From Miltoncostaea sp036826475 (GTDB lineage: Bacteria > Actinomycetota > Thermoleophilia > Miltoncostaeales > Miltoncostaeaceae), in assembly GCA_036826475.1 (NCBI GenBank), contig DAISWG010000008.1, positions 11,588 to 75,587 on the forward strand: a stretch of 64,000 bases of DNA. The letters run 5' to 3'. The position numbers and the translations under genes were made by a program. This document shows positions 34,955 to 43,253 of the stretch, one piece after another (within the stretch, counting starts at the first letter, position 1; each line of letters opens with the position of its first letter). Below the pieces are notes generated by a model, which did no database searches, was not told the DNA's origin, and saw only the letters and a program-made list of their open reading frames with translations.

Positions 34955-35842
34955 GTGACCACGACCTCAGGGGCGGCTCCGCGGGCCGCGGGGCTCGGGC
35001 TGGTGCCCGCCCTGCTGTCGTTCGTGCGCTTCTCGCACACCATCTTCGCGCTGCCGTTCGCGCTCGCCGCCGCGGTGCTCGCCCAGATGGAGATCCCGCC
35101 CGCCGCCACCCTCGGGTGGATCCTGCTCGCGATGATCGGGGCCCGGTCACTCGCGATGGCGCTCAATCGGATCATCGACGCCGACATCGATGCGGCGAAC
35201 CCGCGGACCGCGTCCCGTGAGCTCCCGTCCGGCCGCCTCGCGATCGGGCAGGTGGCGGTGTTCAGCGCCGTCAGCCTCGCGGTGCTGCTGATCGCGGTGT
35301 CCCAGCTCCCCGAGGAGACGTGGGTGCTGTGGCCCATCCCGGTCGCGGCGTTCGTGCTCTACCCGCTCGCCAAGCGCGTGACGTGGCTGTGCCACCTCGC
35401 GCTCGGCCTCACGATCGGCATCGCCCCCATGGGTGCCTGGCTCGCCGTGACCGGCAGCCTCGACGCGGCGCCGATCCTCCTGGGCCTGGGCGTGGCGTGC
35501 TGGATCGCCGGCTTCGACATCATCTACGCCCTCCTCGACATCGACTTCGACCGCGACCACGACATCCAGTCGGTGCCCGCCCGCTTCGGGGAGGCGACGG
35601 CCCTGTGGTTCACGAAAGGCCTGCACCTGGCCGCGATCGCGCTGCTCGTCGGGGCCGGCGGCGCCGCGGGCGCGGGGGGCTGGTACATGGCCGGCGTCGC
35701 CGTCTGCGCGGCGGTGCTCGTCTACGAGAACGCGATCGTGCGGCCCGGCGACACGTCCCGCATCCAGGTGGCGTTCGCCCAGTCCAACGGCGTGCTGTCG
35801 ATGGTGTTCCTCGCGTTCACCCTGGCGGAGGTGACGCTGTAG
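34955..35842 (+). CDS. UbiA-family prenyltransferase
   Basis: A 295-residue integral membrane prenyltransferase with about eight helices. The first Asp-rich motif is NRIIDADIDAANPRTASRELPSG and the second is DIDFDRDHDIQSVP. It resembles 4-hydroxybenzoate polyprenyltransferase-like proteins, which in actinobacteria without ubiquinone commonly act in menaquinone synthesis (MqnP of the futalosine route). That assignment is inferred, since no other mqn gene is in the window. It heads the ccm-heme cluster with a likely leaderless start. Confidence 0.85.
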   Translation: MTTTSGAAPRAAGLGLVPALLSFVRFSHTIFALPFALAAAVLAQMEIPPAATLGWILLAMIGARSLAMALNRIIDADIDAANPRTASRELPSGRLAIGQVAVFSAVSLAVLLIAVSQLPEETWVLWPIPVAAFVLYPLAKRVTWLCHLALGLTIGIAPMGAWLAVTGSLDAAPILLGLGVACWIAGFDIIYALLDIDFDRDHDIQSVPARFGEATALWFTKGLHLAAIALLVGAGGAAGAGGWYMAGVAVCAAVLVYENAIVRPGDTSRIQVAFAQSNGVLSMVFLAFTLAEVTL

Positions 35843-36546
35843 CGGAGCGCGAGCTGGTCCGCGCCCGCGGGCTCGTGCGGCGGTTCGGCGAGCGCCGCGC
35901 CGTCGACCGGGTCGACGTGGACCTCCACGCCGGCGAGTGCCTGGCCGTGCTCGGCCCGAACGGCGCCGGCAAGAGCACCCTCCTGCGGATGGTCGCCACC
36001 CTCCTGCGTCCCGACGCGGGGGAGATCACGGTGTGCGGCGCGCCGCTGCCCGACAAGGCCGGCGACGCCCGGCGCGCCATCGGCTACCTCGGCCACGACC
36101 CCCTCGTCTACCTCGACCTCACCGCCCGCCAGAACCTGGAGCTCTACGCCGACCTCTACGGCCTCGACGACCCGGGCGACCGGGTGGACGCCGCCCTCGA
36201 CCGGGTGGGCCTGCTCGCGCGTTCATTCGATTCGGTGCGGACGTTCAGTCGGGGCATGGCGCAGCGGCTCGGCCTCGCCCGCGCCCTCCTCCACGAGCCG
36301 CGGCTGCTGCTGCTCGACGAGCCGTACGCCGGCCTCGACGCCGCGGGTGCGCGCCTCCTCGACGGCGTGCTCGCCGACCTGGGGCCCGAGCGCGCCGCGA
36401 TGATGGTCACCCACGAGGTGGAGCGCGGTGTCCGCCTGGCCGGCCGGGTCCTGGTGCTCCGCGCCGGGCGGCCCGTCCTCGCGGAGCCCACCGCCCAGGC
36501 CGACGAGGCCGCGTTCCGCGCCCGCTACGAGGAGCTGGTCGCGTGA
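35839..36546 (+). CDS. ccmA: Heme exporter ATPase CcmA, noncanonical start
   Basis: A ~235-residue ABC ATPase: Walker A GPNGAGKST, Q-loop region, signature FSRGMAQRLGLARALL, Walker B RLLLLDEPYAGLD and switch His in VTHEVE. It powers the CcmAB complex that releases holo-CcmE for cytochrome c maturation. There is no ATG, GTG or TTG at the expected N-terminus. GTA at 35839 overlaps the UbiA stop (GTAG) and has a GGAGG site exactly 7 bases upstream; I use it as the start. CTG 35854 and GTG 35875 are alternatives, the latter losing the first beta strand. Confidence 0.85.
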   Translation, partial: VAERELVRARGLVRRFGERRAVDRVDVDLHAGECLAVLGPNGAGKSTLLRMVATLLRPDAGEITVCGAPLPDKAGDARRAIGYLGHDPLVYLDLTARQNLELYADLYGLDDPGDRVDAALDRVGLLARSFDSVRTFSRGMAQRLGLARALLHEPRLLLLDEPYAGLDAAGARLLDGVLADLGPERAAMMVTHEVERGVRLAGRVLVLRAGRPVLAEPTAQADEAAFRARYEELVA

Positions 36547-37232
36547 GCCCGTCGTGGCCCCGGCAGCTGCGCGCCCTGCTGGTGAAGGACCTGCGCCTGG
36601 AGCTCCGCACGCGCGACACCATCGTGGCGATGATCCTGTTCTCGGTCGTCGCGATGATGATCTTCCAGTTCGCCGTCGGGAGTAGCGGCGACGACCTGAG
36701 CGACGTCGCCGGCGGCATCCTCTGGGCCACGCTCGCCCTCACGGCGGTGCTCGGCGTGGGCCGCTCATGGGTGCCGGAGCGCGAGCAGCGCGTGCTCGAC
36801 GGCATCCTGGTGGCCCCGATCCCGCGGCTCGTGCTGCTGGCCTCCAAGGTCGGGGCGATCTACGCCTACCTGCTCGTCGTCGAGGTCATCGCCGTGCCCC
36901 TGGCGGCGCTCTTCTTCATCCGCAACGGCCAGGCGGGCGACCTGCTGCTGGTCGGCGTGGTCTGCCTGATGGCCAACCTCGGCATCGCCGTCCTGGGTTC
37001 GCTGCTGGCCTGCCTGGCGCTGTTCGCCCGCGCCCGCGAGCTGCTGCTCCCGGTGCTGTTCCTGCCGTCGCTGCTCCCCGTCGTGATCGCCGCCGCGGGG
37101 GCCACCCACGCGGTGGCAGGGGGGACGAACGACCTGGCGGAATACCGTGGTTACCTGCTGTTCCTCGGGGTCTATGCGGTAATCTTCGGGCTTGTGGCCT
37201 ACGCGACGTATGACCATGTCTTCGACGACTGA
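36543..37232 (+). CDS. ccmB: Heme exporter membrane subunit CcmB
   Basis: A 229-residue membrane protein with six helices. The N-terminal LVKDLRLELRTRDTI is the usual cytoplasmic coupling helix, and RVLDGILVAPIPRLVLLASK with FLPSLLPVVIAA is typical of CcmB. It pairs with CcmA to form the ABC module of system I cytochrome c maturation. Start coupled to ccmA by GTGA. The presence of ccmABCD shows this organism uses Ccm (system I) and not only the Ccs pathway. Confidence 0.9.
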   Translation: MSPSWPRQLRALLVKDLRLELRTRDTIVAMILFSVVAMMIFQFAVGSSGDDLSDVAGGILWATLALTAVLGVGRSWVPEREQRVLDGILVAPIPRLVLLASKVGAIYAYLLVVEVIAVPLAALFFIRNGQAGDLLLVGVVCLMANLGIAVLGSLLACLALFARARELLLPVLFLPSLLPVVIAAAGATHAVAGGTNDLAEYRGYLLFLGVYAVIFGLVAYATYDHVFDD

Positions 37233-37920
37233 CACGCGTCCGGCCCTCCGTCTCGCGGTCACCGGGGTGGTCACCGGAGCCCTCCTCGCGCTGTCGGTGT
37301 TCGGCGTGTTCTTCGTGGCCCCCGAGGACGCCGACCAGGGGATCATCCAGAAGATCTTCTACTTCCACGTGGCCATCGCCATGGTGGCGCTGCTCGCGTT
37401 CCTGGTCGCCGCGATCGAGGGCATCCGGTACCTCCGTAGCCGCGACCCGCGCCACGACGAGGTCTCGTCGATCTGCGTCGGCGCCGGCCTCGCGTTCTCG
37501 GTGCTGGTGGTCGTCACCGGGTCGATCTGGGCGAAGGCGTCGTGGGGCACCTGGTGGGTGTGGACCGATCCCCGCCTCGTGACCTTCGTCATCGTGCTGC
37601 TGCTGTACGCCGCGTACTTCGTGCTGCGGAGCTCTGCGGAGGGTGAGCGGCAGGCCCGGTACAGCGCCATCTACTCCGTCGCGGCCTTCGCGTCGGTGCC
37701 CCTGTCGTTCTACTCGGTGCGGGTGGCCCGCTCGTTCGTGCATCCGGTCGTGTTCAACCAGCAGGGCGCGAACATGCCGGACTCCATGCTCGTCTGGTTC
37801 ATCGTCGGGCAGGTCGCGATGATCGGGGTGTTCCTCACGGTCCTCCAGCTCGAGCTGATCCAGCGCCGCGCCGACCGCGCCCTGCGCCGCGTGAAGGCCC
37901 GCCTCGAGGCCGCGGCGTGA
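37210..37920 (+). CDS. ccmC: Heme-handling protein CcmC
   Basis: A 236-residue membrane protein with six helices. It carries the tryptophan-rich WWD loop (WGTWWVWTDPRLV) flanked by two conserved histidines (FYFHVAIA and SFVHPVVF) that hold heme at the outer face for transfer to CcmE. It overlaps the end of ccmB by 23 bases. Two in-frame ATGs (37210 and 37216) are possible, neither with a clear ribosome site. The loop reads WTDPRL where many homologues read WDxRL. Confidence 0.9.
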   Translation: MTMSSTTDTRPALRLAVTGVVTGALLALSVFGVFFVAPEDADQGIIQKIFYFHVAIAMVALLAFLVAAIEGIRYLRSRDPRHDEVSSICVGAGLAFSVLVVVTGSIWAKASWGTWWVWTDPRLVTFVIVLLLYAAYFVLRSSAEGERQARYSAIYSVAAFASVPLSFYSVRVARSFVHPVVFNQQGANMPDSMLVWFIVGQVAMIGVFLTVLQLELIQRRADRALRRVKARLEAAA

Positions 37921-38096
37921 ACGAGTACGTCGCCGCCGCGTACGGCGTGATCATCTTCGCCCTGCTGCTCTACGTCGTCGTGGTGGGCCTGCGCTCCGCG
38001 CGCCTCGCTCGCGAGGCCGAGCTGCTGGCCCGCCTCGTCGAGCGCGAGGAGGCCGAGCGCGACGGGGCGCCCGAGACCGACCTGGCGGCCCGGTGA
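37917..38096 (+). CDS. ccmD: CcmD-like small membrane protein
   Basis: A 59-residue protein with one membrane helix (about 6-26, VAAAYGVIIFALLLYVVVVGL) and a charged helical C-terminus rich in Arg, Glu and Ala (RLAREAELLARLVEREEAE). Size, topology and location directly after ccmC match CcmD, which stabilises the CcmABC complex. Both ends overlap the neighbouring genes by four bases (GTGA), so translation is fully coupled. Its short length makes it easy to miss. Confidence 0.75.
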   Translation: MNEYVAAAYGVIIFALLLYVVVVGLRSARLAREAELLARLVEREEAERDGAPETDLAAR

Positions 38097-38782
38097 GCGG
38101 CAACCGCGTCGGCCCCAGCCGCCCGCCCGGTCCGGGCAAGGTCTTCTACCCCATGTTCGTCGACCTGGAGGGGCGCCGCTGCCTCGTGGTGGGCGGGGGC
38201 CCGGTGGCCACCGAGAAGGTCGAGAAGCTGCTCGACCACGGCGCCGCCGTCCGCCTGGTCACGCCGGAGGCGACGCCCGACCTCGAGGCGATCGCCGCGG
38301 CCGGCCGCCTGCTGGAGCTCCACCGCCGCACCTACCGGCCCGAGGACCTCGAGGGCTGCTTCCTGGTGATCGCCGCCACCAACCTCGACGCCATCAACCG
38401 CATGGTGTGGCAGGACGCCGAGGCCCGGAACATGCTGTGCAACGTGGTGGACGTCCCGCCGCTCTGCAACTTCATCGTCCCGTCGATCGTGCGCCGCGGC
38501 GAGCTGGCCCTGGCGATCTCCACCGGCGGCGCGAGCCCCGTGGTCGCGAAGCACATCCGCCGGCAGCTGGAGGCCGCGTACGGCCCCGAGTGGGAGTCCC
38601 TCGTCAACCTGCTCCGCGAGCTCCGCGACGAGCTGAAGGACCGCTACCTCGACATGCCGGGCCGCCGCGACGCGGTGGAGCGGCTGATGGCGACCGACGT
38701 CATCGCGCGGCTGGCCGACGGCGACGAGGCCGGCGCGCGCGAGCTGGCCCACCGGGTGCTCGACGTGGGGGTGGCGGCGTGA
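38093..38782 (+). CDS. Precorrin-2 dehydrogenase / sirohydrochlorin ferrochelatase-like
   Basis: A 229-residue Met8p/SirC-type protein. The NAD-binding fold starts MFVDLEGRRCLVVGGGPVATEKVEKLL; the later conserved parts are VIAATNLDAINR, CNVVDVPPLCNFIVPSIVRRGELALAISTGGASPVVAK split by variable residues. It oxidises precorrin-2 to sirohydrochlorin with NAD and may insert iron, completing siroheme together with the CobA domain at 40954. It lies between ccmD and hemA with coupled starts, linking siroheme and heme supply. Confidence 0.88.
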   Translation: MSGNRVGPSRPPGPGKVFYPMFVDLEGRRCLVVGGGPVATEKVEKLLDHGAAVRLVTPEATPDLEAIAAAGRLLELHRRTYRPEDLEGCFLVIAATNLDAINRMVWQDAEARNMLCNVVDVPPLCNFIVPSIVRRGELALAISTGGASPVVAKHIRRQLEAAYGPEWESLVNLLRELRDELKDRYLDMPGRRDAVERLMATDVIARLADGDEAGARELAHRVLDVGVAA

Positions 38783-40059
38783 CGCTCCTGGTGCTCGGGC
38801 TCTCGCACAAGACCGCGCCGGTGGAGCAGCGCGAGAAGGCGGCCCTCTCGGAGAAGGAGACGCGCGCGCTGCTGCGGACCCTCATCGATGGCGGCGCCGT
38901 GACCGAGGCCGTCGCGCTCTCCACGTGCAATCGCACGGAGGTGTACGTCGCCGCGCCCGACCCGTACCTGGCCGAGGACGTGGTGGCGGGGGCCATCGTG
39001 CACCACTCGCGGATGTCCCCCGACGAGCTGGCCTGCGCCCGCTACGTCCTGCGCGAGGACCGCGCCGCCGCCCAGCTGTTCCGCGTCGCCTCCAGCCTCG
39101 ACTCCATGGTCGTCGGCGAGAGCGAGATCCAGGGCCAGGTGCGCAACGCCTGGGAGCTGGGCCGGGAGGAGGGCACCACCGGGCCCATCCTCAACCAGCT
39201 GTTCCGCCAGGCGCTCGAGGTCGGCAAGTCGGTGCGGACGCAGACGCGGATCGGCACCGGCTCGGCATCCGTCCCCGCCGTCGCGCTCGACCTGGCCGCC
39301 GTCGTGCTCACCGACCTGCCCGCCAGCCGGGTGCTGCTGATCGGCGCCGGGAAGATGGCGGAGGCCACCGCCATGGCACTCATCCAGCACGGGGTGCGGG
39401 AGGTGGTCGTCGCCAACCGCACCGTCGGCACCGCGCGCGAGCTGGCCGACCGCGTCGGCGGTCGCGGCGTCGGGTTCGACATGCTCGCCACCGAGCTCGC
39501 GGGCGCCGACATCGTCATCTCCTCCACCGACGCGCCGCACGCGATCCTGCGCGAGGGCGACCTGGCCCCCGTCATGGCCGCGCGGACCGACCGGCCGATG
39601 GTGATCGTCGACATCTCGGTGCCCCGCGACGTCGACCCCGCCGTGGCGGACGTCCCCGGCGTGGCGCTGTTCGACATCGACGACCTGGAGCGCGTCGTCG
39701 AGTCCAACCTCAACGGGCGGCGCCTGGAGGCCGAACGGGGCGAGGGCTTCGTGATCGGCGCCGTCCAGGGCTTCGCGTCGTGGCGCCGCGGCCTCAACGC
39801 GACCCCCGCGATCACCGACCTGCGGGCCCGTGCGGAGGAGATCCGCCAGACCGAGCTGGAGCGCCTGGAGGGCAGCTGGGAGCACCTCTCGGAGGCCGAC
39901 CGCGCCCGCGTCGAGGCCCTGACGAAGGGCATCGTCAACAAGCTGCTGCACGAGCCGACGGTGCGGGTGCGCGCCGCCGCCGAGGACGGTGACAACGAGG
40001 CGCTGCGGCACCTCGAGAGCCTGCGTCACCTCTTCGGCCTCGAAGCGCCCGCGAACTGA
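38779..40059 (+). CDS. hemA: Glutamyl-tRNA reductase
   Basis: A 426-residue HemA. The N-terminal catalytic domain has GLSHKTAPVE and the active-site Cys50 in STCNRTE; VGESEIQGQVRNAW is the next signature, followed by the NADPH fold (VLLIGAGKMAEATA) and the C-terminal dimerisation helix with GIVNKLLHEPTV. It reduces Glu-tRNA to glutamate-1-semialdehyde, the first step of the C5 tetrapyrrole route. GTG start coupled to the precorrin-2 dehydrogenase. No hemL or hemB is in the window. Confidence 0.95.
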   Translation: MTLLVLGLSHKTAPVEQREKAALSEKETRALLRTLIDGGAVTEAVALSTCNRTEVYVAAPDPYLAEDVVAGAIVHHSRMSPDELACARYVLREDRAAAQLFRVASSLDSMVVGESEIQGQVRNAWELGREEGTTGPILNQLFRQALEVGKSVRTQTRIGTGSASVPAVALDLAAVVLTDLPASRVLLIGAGKMAEATAMALIQHGVREVVVANRTVGTARELADRVGGRGVGFDMLATELAGADIVISSTDAPHAILREGDLAPVMAARTDRPMVIVDISVPRDVDPAVADVPGVALFDIDDLERVVESNLNGRRLEAERGEGFVIGAVQGFASWRRGLNATPAITDLRARAEEIRQTELERLEGSWEHLSEADRARVEALTKGIVNKLLHEPTVRVRAAAEDGDNEALRHLESLRHLFGLEAPAN

Positions 40060-40075
40060 CCCCCCTCCGGGCGCG

Positions 40076-40957
40076 GTGCACCTGATCCTTGCGACGCGGC
40101 GCTCGCCGCTGGCGCGCGCCCAGACCGCCCAGGTGGCGGCGGCGCTGGAGGCGGCGGGGCACACCACCGAGGCGCTGGAGGTCGTGACGACCGGCGACCG
40201 CCGGAGCGCCTCCGGCACCGACCCCGCACCCGACCGCGGGCTGTTCGTGAAGGAACTGGAGGAGGCGCTGCTCGACGGCCGCGCCCACTTGGCCGTGCAT
40301 TCGGCCAAGGACCTGCCCGCCGACCTGCCCGCCGGGCTCGGCGTGGTGGCGGTGCCCGCCCGGGAGGACGCCCGCGACGTGCTGGTGGGGGTCCCCGGTG
40401 GCATCGACCACATGAAGGAGGGCGCGCGCGTTGGCACGGGCAGCCCCCGCCGCGCCGCCCAGCTGCTCGACGTCCGGCCCGACGCGGTGGTGGTGCCGGT
40501 GCGCGGCAACGTCGGCACCCGGCTGGAGAAGCTCGCGCGCGGCGAGTACGACGCGCTGGTGCTCGCCGCCGCGGGACTGCGCCGCCTGGGGCTGGAGCCG
40601 CCGGGCACCAGCCCGCTCGCCACCGACGTGAGCACCCCCGCCCCCGGGCAGGGGCTCCTGGCGGTCGAGGCCCGCCTGGCCGGCGAGGCCGCCGTCGCCG
40701 CGGCGGCCGCGCTCGACGACCCGGTCGCGCATGCCTGCCTGCTCGCGGAGCGGGCCCTGCTGCAGGGGCTCGGGGGCGGCTGCATGCGGCCCGTGGGCGC
40801 GTTCTGCGAGCCCACCCGCGACGGCCTGCGGATCGTGGCGTTCGCCGCCCCCGACGCGGCGCCCGGCGGCGACCGGGTGATCCTGGAGGGCGCGATCGGC
40901 GAGGCCGATGCCCTCGGTCGCCGCGCCGCGGCAGAGCTGGCCGGCGTGCGCGGGTGA
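40076..40957 (+). CDS. hemC: Porphobilinogen deaminase
   Basis: A 293-residue hydroxymethylbilane synthase. Signatures: ATRRSPLARAQT, VHSAKDLPADLP, RVGTGSPRRAAQL, and Cys236 in GGGCMRPVGAF, which carries the dipyrromethane cofactor. It joins four porphobilinogen units into hydroxymethylbilane, the substrate of the HemD domain in the next gene. It follows hemA by 16 bases, with GTG 40076 preceded by a CTCCGGG stretch that is a weak ribosome site. Confidence 0.95.
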   Translation: MHLILATRRSPLARAQTAQVAAALEAAGHTTEALEVVTTGDRRSASGTDPAPDRGLFVKELEEALLDGRAHLAVHSAKDLPADLPAGLGVVAVPAREDARDVLVGVPGGIDHMKEGARVGTGSPRRAAQLLDVRPDAVVVPVRGNVGTRLEKLARGEYDALVLAAAGLRRLGLEPPGTSPLATDVSTPAPGQGLLAVEARLAGEAAVAAAAALDDPVAHACLLAERALLQGLGGGCMRPVGAFCEPTRDGLRIVAFAAPDAAPGGDRVILEGAIGEADALGRRAAAELAGVRG

Positions 40958-42462
40958 GCGGCATCGTCCACCTGGTGGGCGCGGGGCCCGGCGACCCCGG
41001 GCTGCTGACCGTCGCGGGGCGGCGGGCGCTGGAGGAGGCGGAGGTGGTGGTGCACGACCGCCTCGGGACCGAGCAGCTGCTGCCCCTCTGCCGTCCGGAC
41101 GCCCGGTTGATCGACGCGGGCAAGGCCCCCGGCCGCGCGGCGCTCACGCAGGAGCAGATCAACGCCGTCCTGGTGGAGCACGGCGCGGCGGGGAGGCGCG
41201 TGGTGCGGCTGAAGGGCGGCGACCCGTTCGTGTTCGGCCGCGGCGGCGAGGAGGCGCAGGCCCTGACGGCGGCGGACGTCCCGTACGTGGTGGTCCCGGG
41301 CGTGACCAGCGCGATCGCCGCGCCGGCGTACGCGGGCATCCCGATCACGCACCGCGGCGTCGCGACCGCGTTCACCGTGGTGACGGGGCACGAGGACCCC
41401 GACAAGCCGTCGGAGCAGACCGACTGGGCGGCCCTCGCCGCGACCGGCGGGACGCCCGCGATCCTGATGGGCATGGGCCGCCTCGCCGGCATCGCCGAGG
41501 CGCTCATCGCCGGCGGCCGCTCCCCCGACGAGCCCGCCGCCGCCGTCCAGTGGGGCACCACCCCGCGCCAGCGCAGCGTGGTCGCCACGCTGTCGACCCT
41601 CCCCGAGCGGGTCCGCGAGGCCGGGCTCGGCTCCCCCGCCGTCGTGGTGGTGGGCCCGGTCGCCGCCCTGGCCCCCGAGATCGCGTGGCGGGAGGGGCCG
41701 CTGCTGGGCCGGACGGTGGTGGTCACGCGGGCGCGGGCGCAGGCCAGTGGCCTCACCGAGCGGCTCCGTGGCCTCGGTGCGTCGGTGGTGGAGCTGCCGG
41801 CCATCCGCATCCGCCCCCTCGACGAGACCCCGGAGGACGCGGCGATGGTGGCGGGCATCGGCGGCTACGGGCTGCTGCTGCTCACCAGCGTGAACGGCGT
41901 CGACGCCCTCTTCGCGCGCCTCGCCGGCCTCGGCCGCGACGCCCGGGCGATCCCGGAGGAGACCACCGTCGTGGCAATCGGCCCCGCCACCGCCGAGCGG
42001 CTGCTGCAGCAGGGGGTCCGCGCCGACCTGGTGCCGGAGCGGTTCGTGGCGGAGGGCATCCTGGAGGCGCTGGCCGACCGGCCGCTGGAGGGCGTCCGCG
42101 CGCTGGTCGCGCGGGCCATGGGCGCGCGCCCCGACCTGGTCGACGGCCTGGGGGAGATGGGCGCGCTCGTCGACGAGCTCGAGCTGTACGAGGCCGTGCC
42201 CGAGGCGGCGACGGACGCCGCCCGCGAGGCGGCCCTCGGCGCCGACTGGCTCACGTTCACCGCGTCCTCCACGGTGCGCGCCTTCATGGGGCTCCTCGGC
42301 GACGAGGAGCGGGCGGCGCTGCGCGGCGGGCCGCGGGTGATCTCGATCGGCCCGGTCACCAGCGCGACCGCGCGCGAGGAGGGGCTGGAGGTGCACGCTG
42401 AGGCGCGGGAGCACACAATTCCGGGGCTCATCGACGCCCTGCTGGAGGACGCCCGACGGTGA
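40954..42462 (+). CDS. cobA-hemD: Fused uroporphyrinogen-III methyltransferase / synthase (CobA-HemD)
   Basis: A 502-residue bifunctional protein. Residues ~1-240 are the SAM-dependent methyltransferase (VHLVGAGPGDPGLLT, VVRLKGGDPFVFGRGGEE, VPGVTSAIAAPAYAGIP), making precorrin-2. Residues ~248-500 are uroporphyrinogen-III synthase (VVVTRARAQASGL, LLTSVNGVDALF, LTFTASSTVRAFM, ISIGPVTSATA). The fusion channels uroporphyrinogen III from synthesis into the siroheme branch; it is well known in Actinobacteria and Firmicutes. GTGA overlap with hemC, and its stop overlaps the next gene. Confidence 0.95.
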   Translation: MSGIVHLVGAGPGDPGLLTVAGRRALEEAEVVVHDRLGTEQLLPLCRPDARLIDAGKAPGRAALTQEQINAVLVEHGAAGRRVVRLKGGDPFVFGRGGEEAQALTAADVPYVVVPGVTSAIAAPAYAGIPITHRGVATAFTVVTGHEDPDKPSEQTDWAALAATGGTPAILMGMGRLAGIAEALIAGGRSPDEPAAAVQWGTTPRQRSVVATLSTLPERVREAGLGSPAVVVVGPVAALAPEIAWREGPLLGRTVVVTRARAQASGLTERLRGLGASVVELPAIRIRPLDETPEDAAMVAGIGGYGLLLLTSVNGVDALFARLAGLGRDARAIPEETTVVAIGPATAERLLQQGVRADLVPERFVAEGILEALADRPLEGVRALVARAMGARPDLVDGLGEMGALVDELELYEAVPEAATDAAREAALGADWLTFTASSTVRAFMGLLGDEERAALRGGPRVISIGPVTSATAREEGLEVHAEAREHTIPGLIDALLEDARR

Positions 42463-43253
42463 TCTCGCTGCTCACCGACTTCGGCGCCGGCAGTGAGCAC
42501 GTGGGCGCGCTGCATGCGGTGCTGGCGGTGGGGGCGCCGGGGGTGGAGCGGGTCGACCTGGCCCACGACCTCCCCGCCGGCGACGTCCGCGGCGCCGCCC
42601 TGGTGCTGGCCCGCCTGGCGCCGCTGCTCCCCGGCGCCGTCCACCTGGCGGTCGTCGACCCGGGGGTGGGGACGCCACGTCGCGCCGCCGCCGTCCAGTT
42701 GAACGACGGGGGTGCGTTGATCGGACCCGACAACGGGCTCCTGGCGCCCGCGGCGGACGCCATCGGCGCGGCTGCCGCCGTGGCCCTGACCCCGCCCACC
42801 GAGGGTGCGGCGACCTTCCATGGCCGCGACCTGTTCGCGCCCGCCGCCGCCCGGATCGCCCGCGGTGTCGCCGTCACCGACCTGGGGGCGGCCTTCGACC
42901 CGGCGACCCTCGTGCGGCCGGATCTGCCGCCCCCGGACGTCCGCGACGGGCACCTGCGCGCGCCGGCCGTGGCGATCGACCGGTTCGGGAACGTCCAACT
43001 GCTCGCGGGGCAGGCCGACCTGGCCGCGGCCGGGTTCACGCGCGGCGACCGGATCTGGGCGGCGGTGACCGATCGACGCCACCCCGCGACCGTGGGCCGG
43101 GTGTTCGCCGACGCGGCCCGGAAGGGCATGCTGGTGCACATCGACTCGCACGGGATGGTCGCGATCGCAGTGAACGGCGGCGACGCCGCGCGCAGGGTGG
43201 ACGTCGCCATCGGCGACGAGGTCACCCTGGGGCGGTGGGACTCCCGGCGCTGA
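42459..43253 (+). CDS. SAM hydrolase (adenosine-forming), DUF62 family
   Basis: A 264-residue DUF62 protein. The family markers are LLTDFGAGSEHV, VVDPGVGTPRR, IGPDNGLLAP, TFHGRDLFAPAAARIA and the C-terminal DRFGNVQL. Characterised relatives attack SAM with water to give adenosine and methionine, using an Asp/Arg/His set; the fluorinase branch has an extra loop that I do not see. In a cluster with CobA, which makes SAH, it may tune SAM levels, but this is inference. It is coupled to cobA-hemD and its 3' end overlaps the convergent ATP-grasp gene by 32 bases. Confidence 0.9.
   Translation: MISLLTDFGAGSEHVGALHAVLAVGAPGVERVDLAHDLPAGDVRGAALVLARLAPLLPGAVHLAVVDPGVGTPRRAAAVQLNDGGALIGPDNGLLAPAADAIGAAAAVALTPPTEGAATFHGRDLFAPAAARIARGVAVTDLGAAFDPATLVRPDLPPPDVRDGHLRAPAVAIDRFGNVQLLAGQADLAAAGFTRGDRIWAAVTDRRHPATVGRVFADAARKGMLVHIDSHGMVAIAVNGGDAARRVDVAIGDEVTLGRWDSRR

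Noticed and set aside
38644..42414. Long minus-strand frame across hemA, hemC and cobA-hemD
   Set aside because: Antisense to three unmistakable enzymes; composition is that of a third-position GC artefact.
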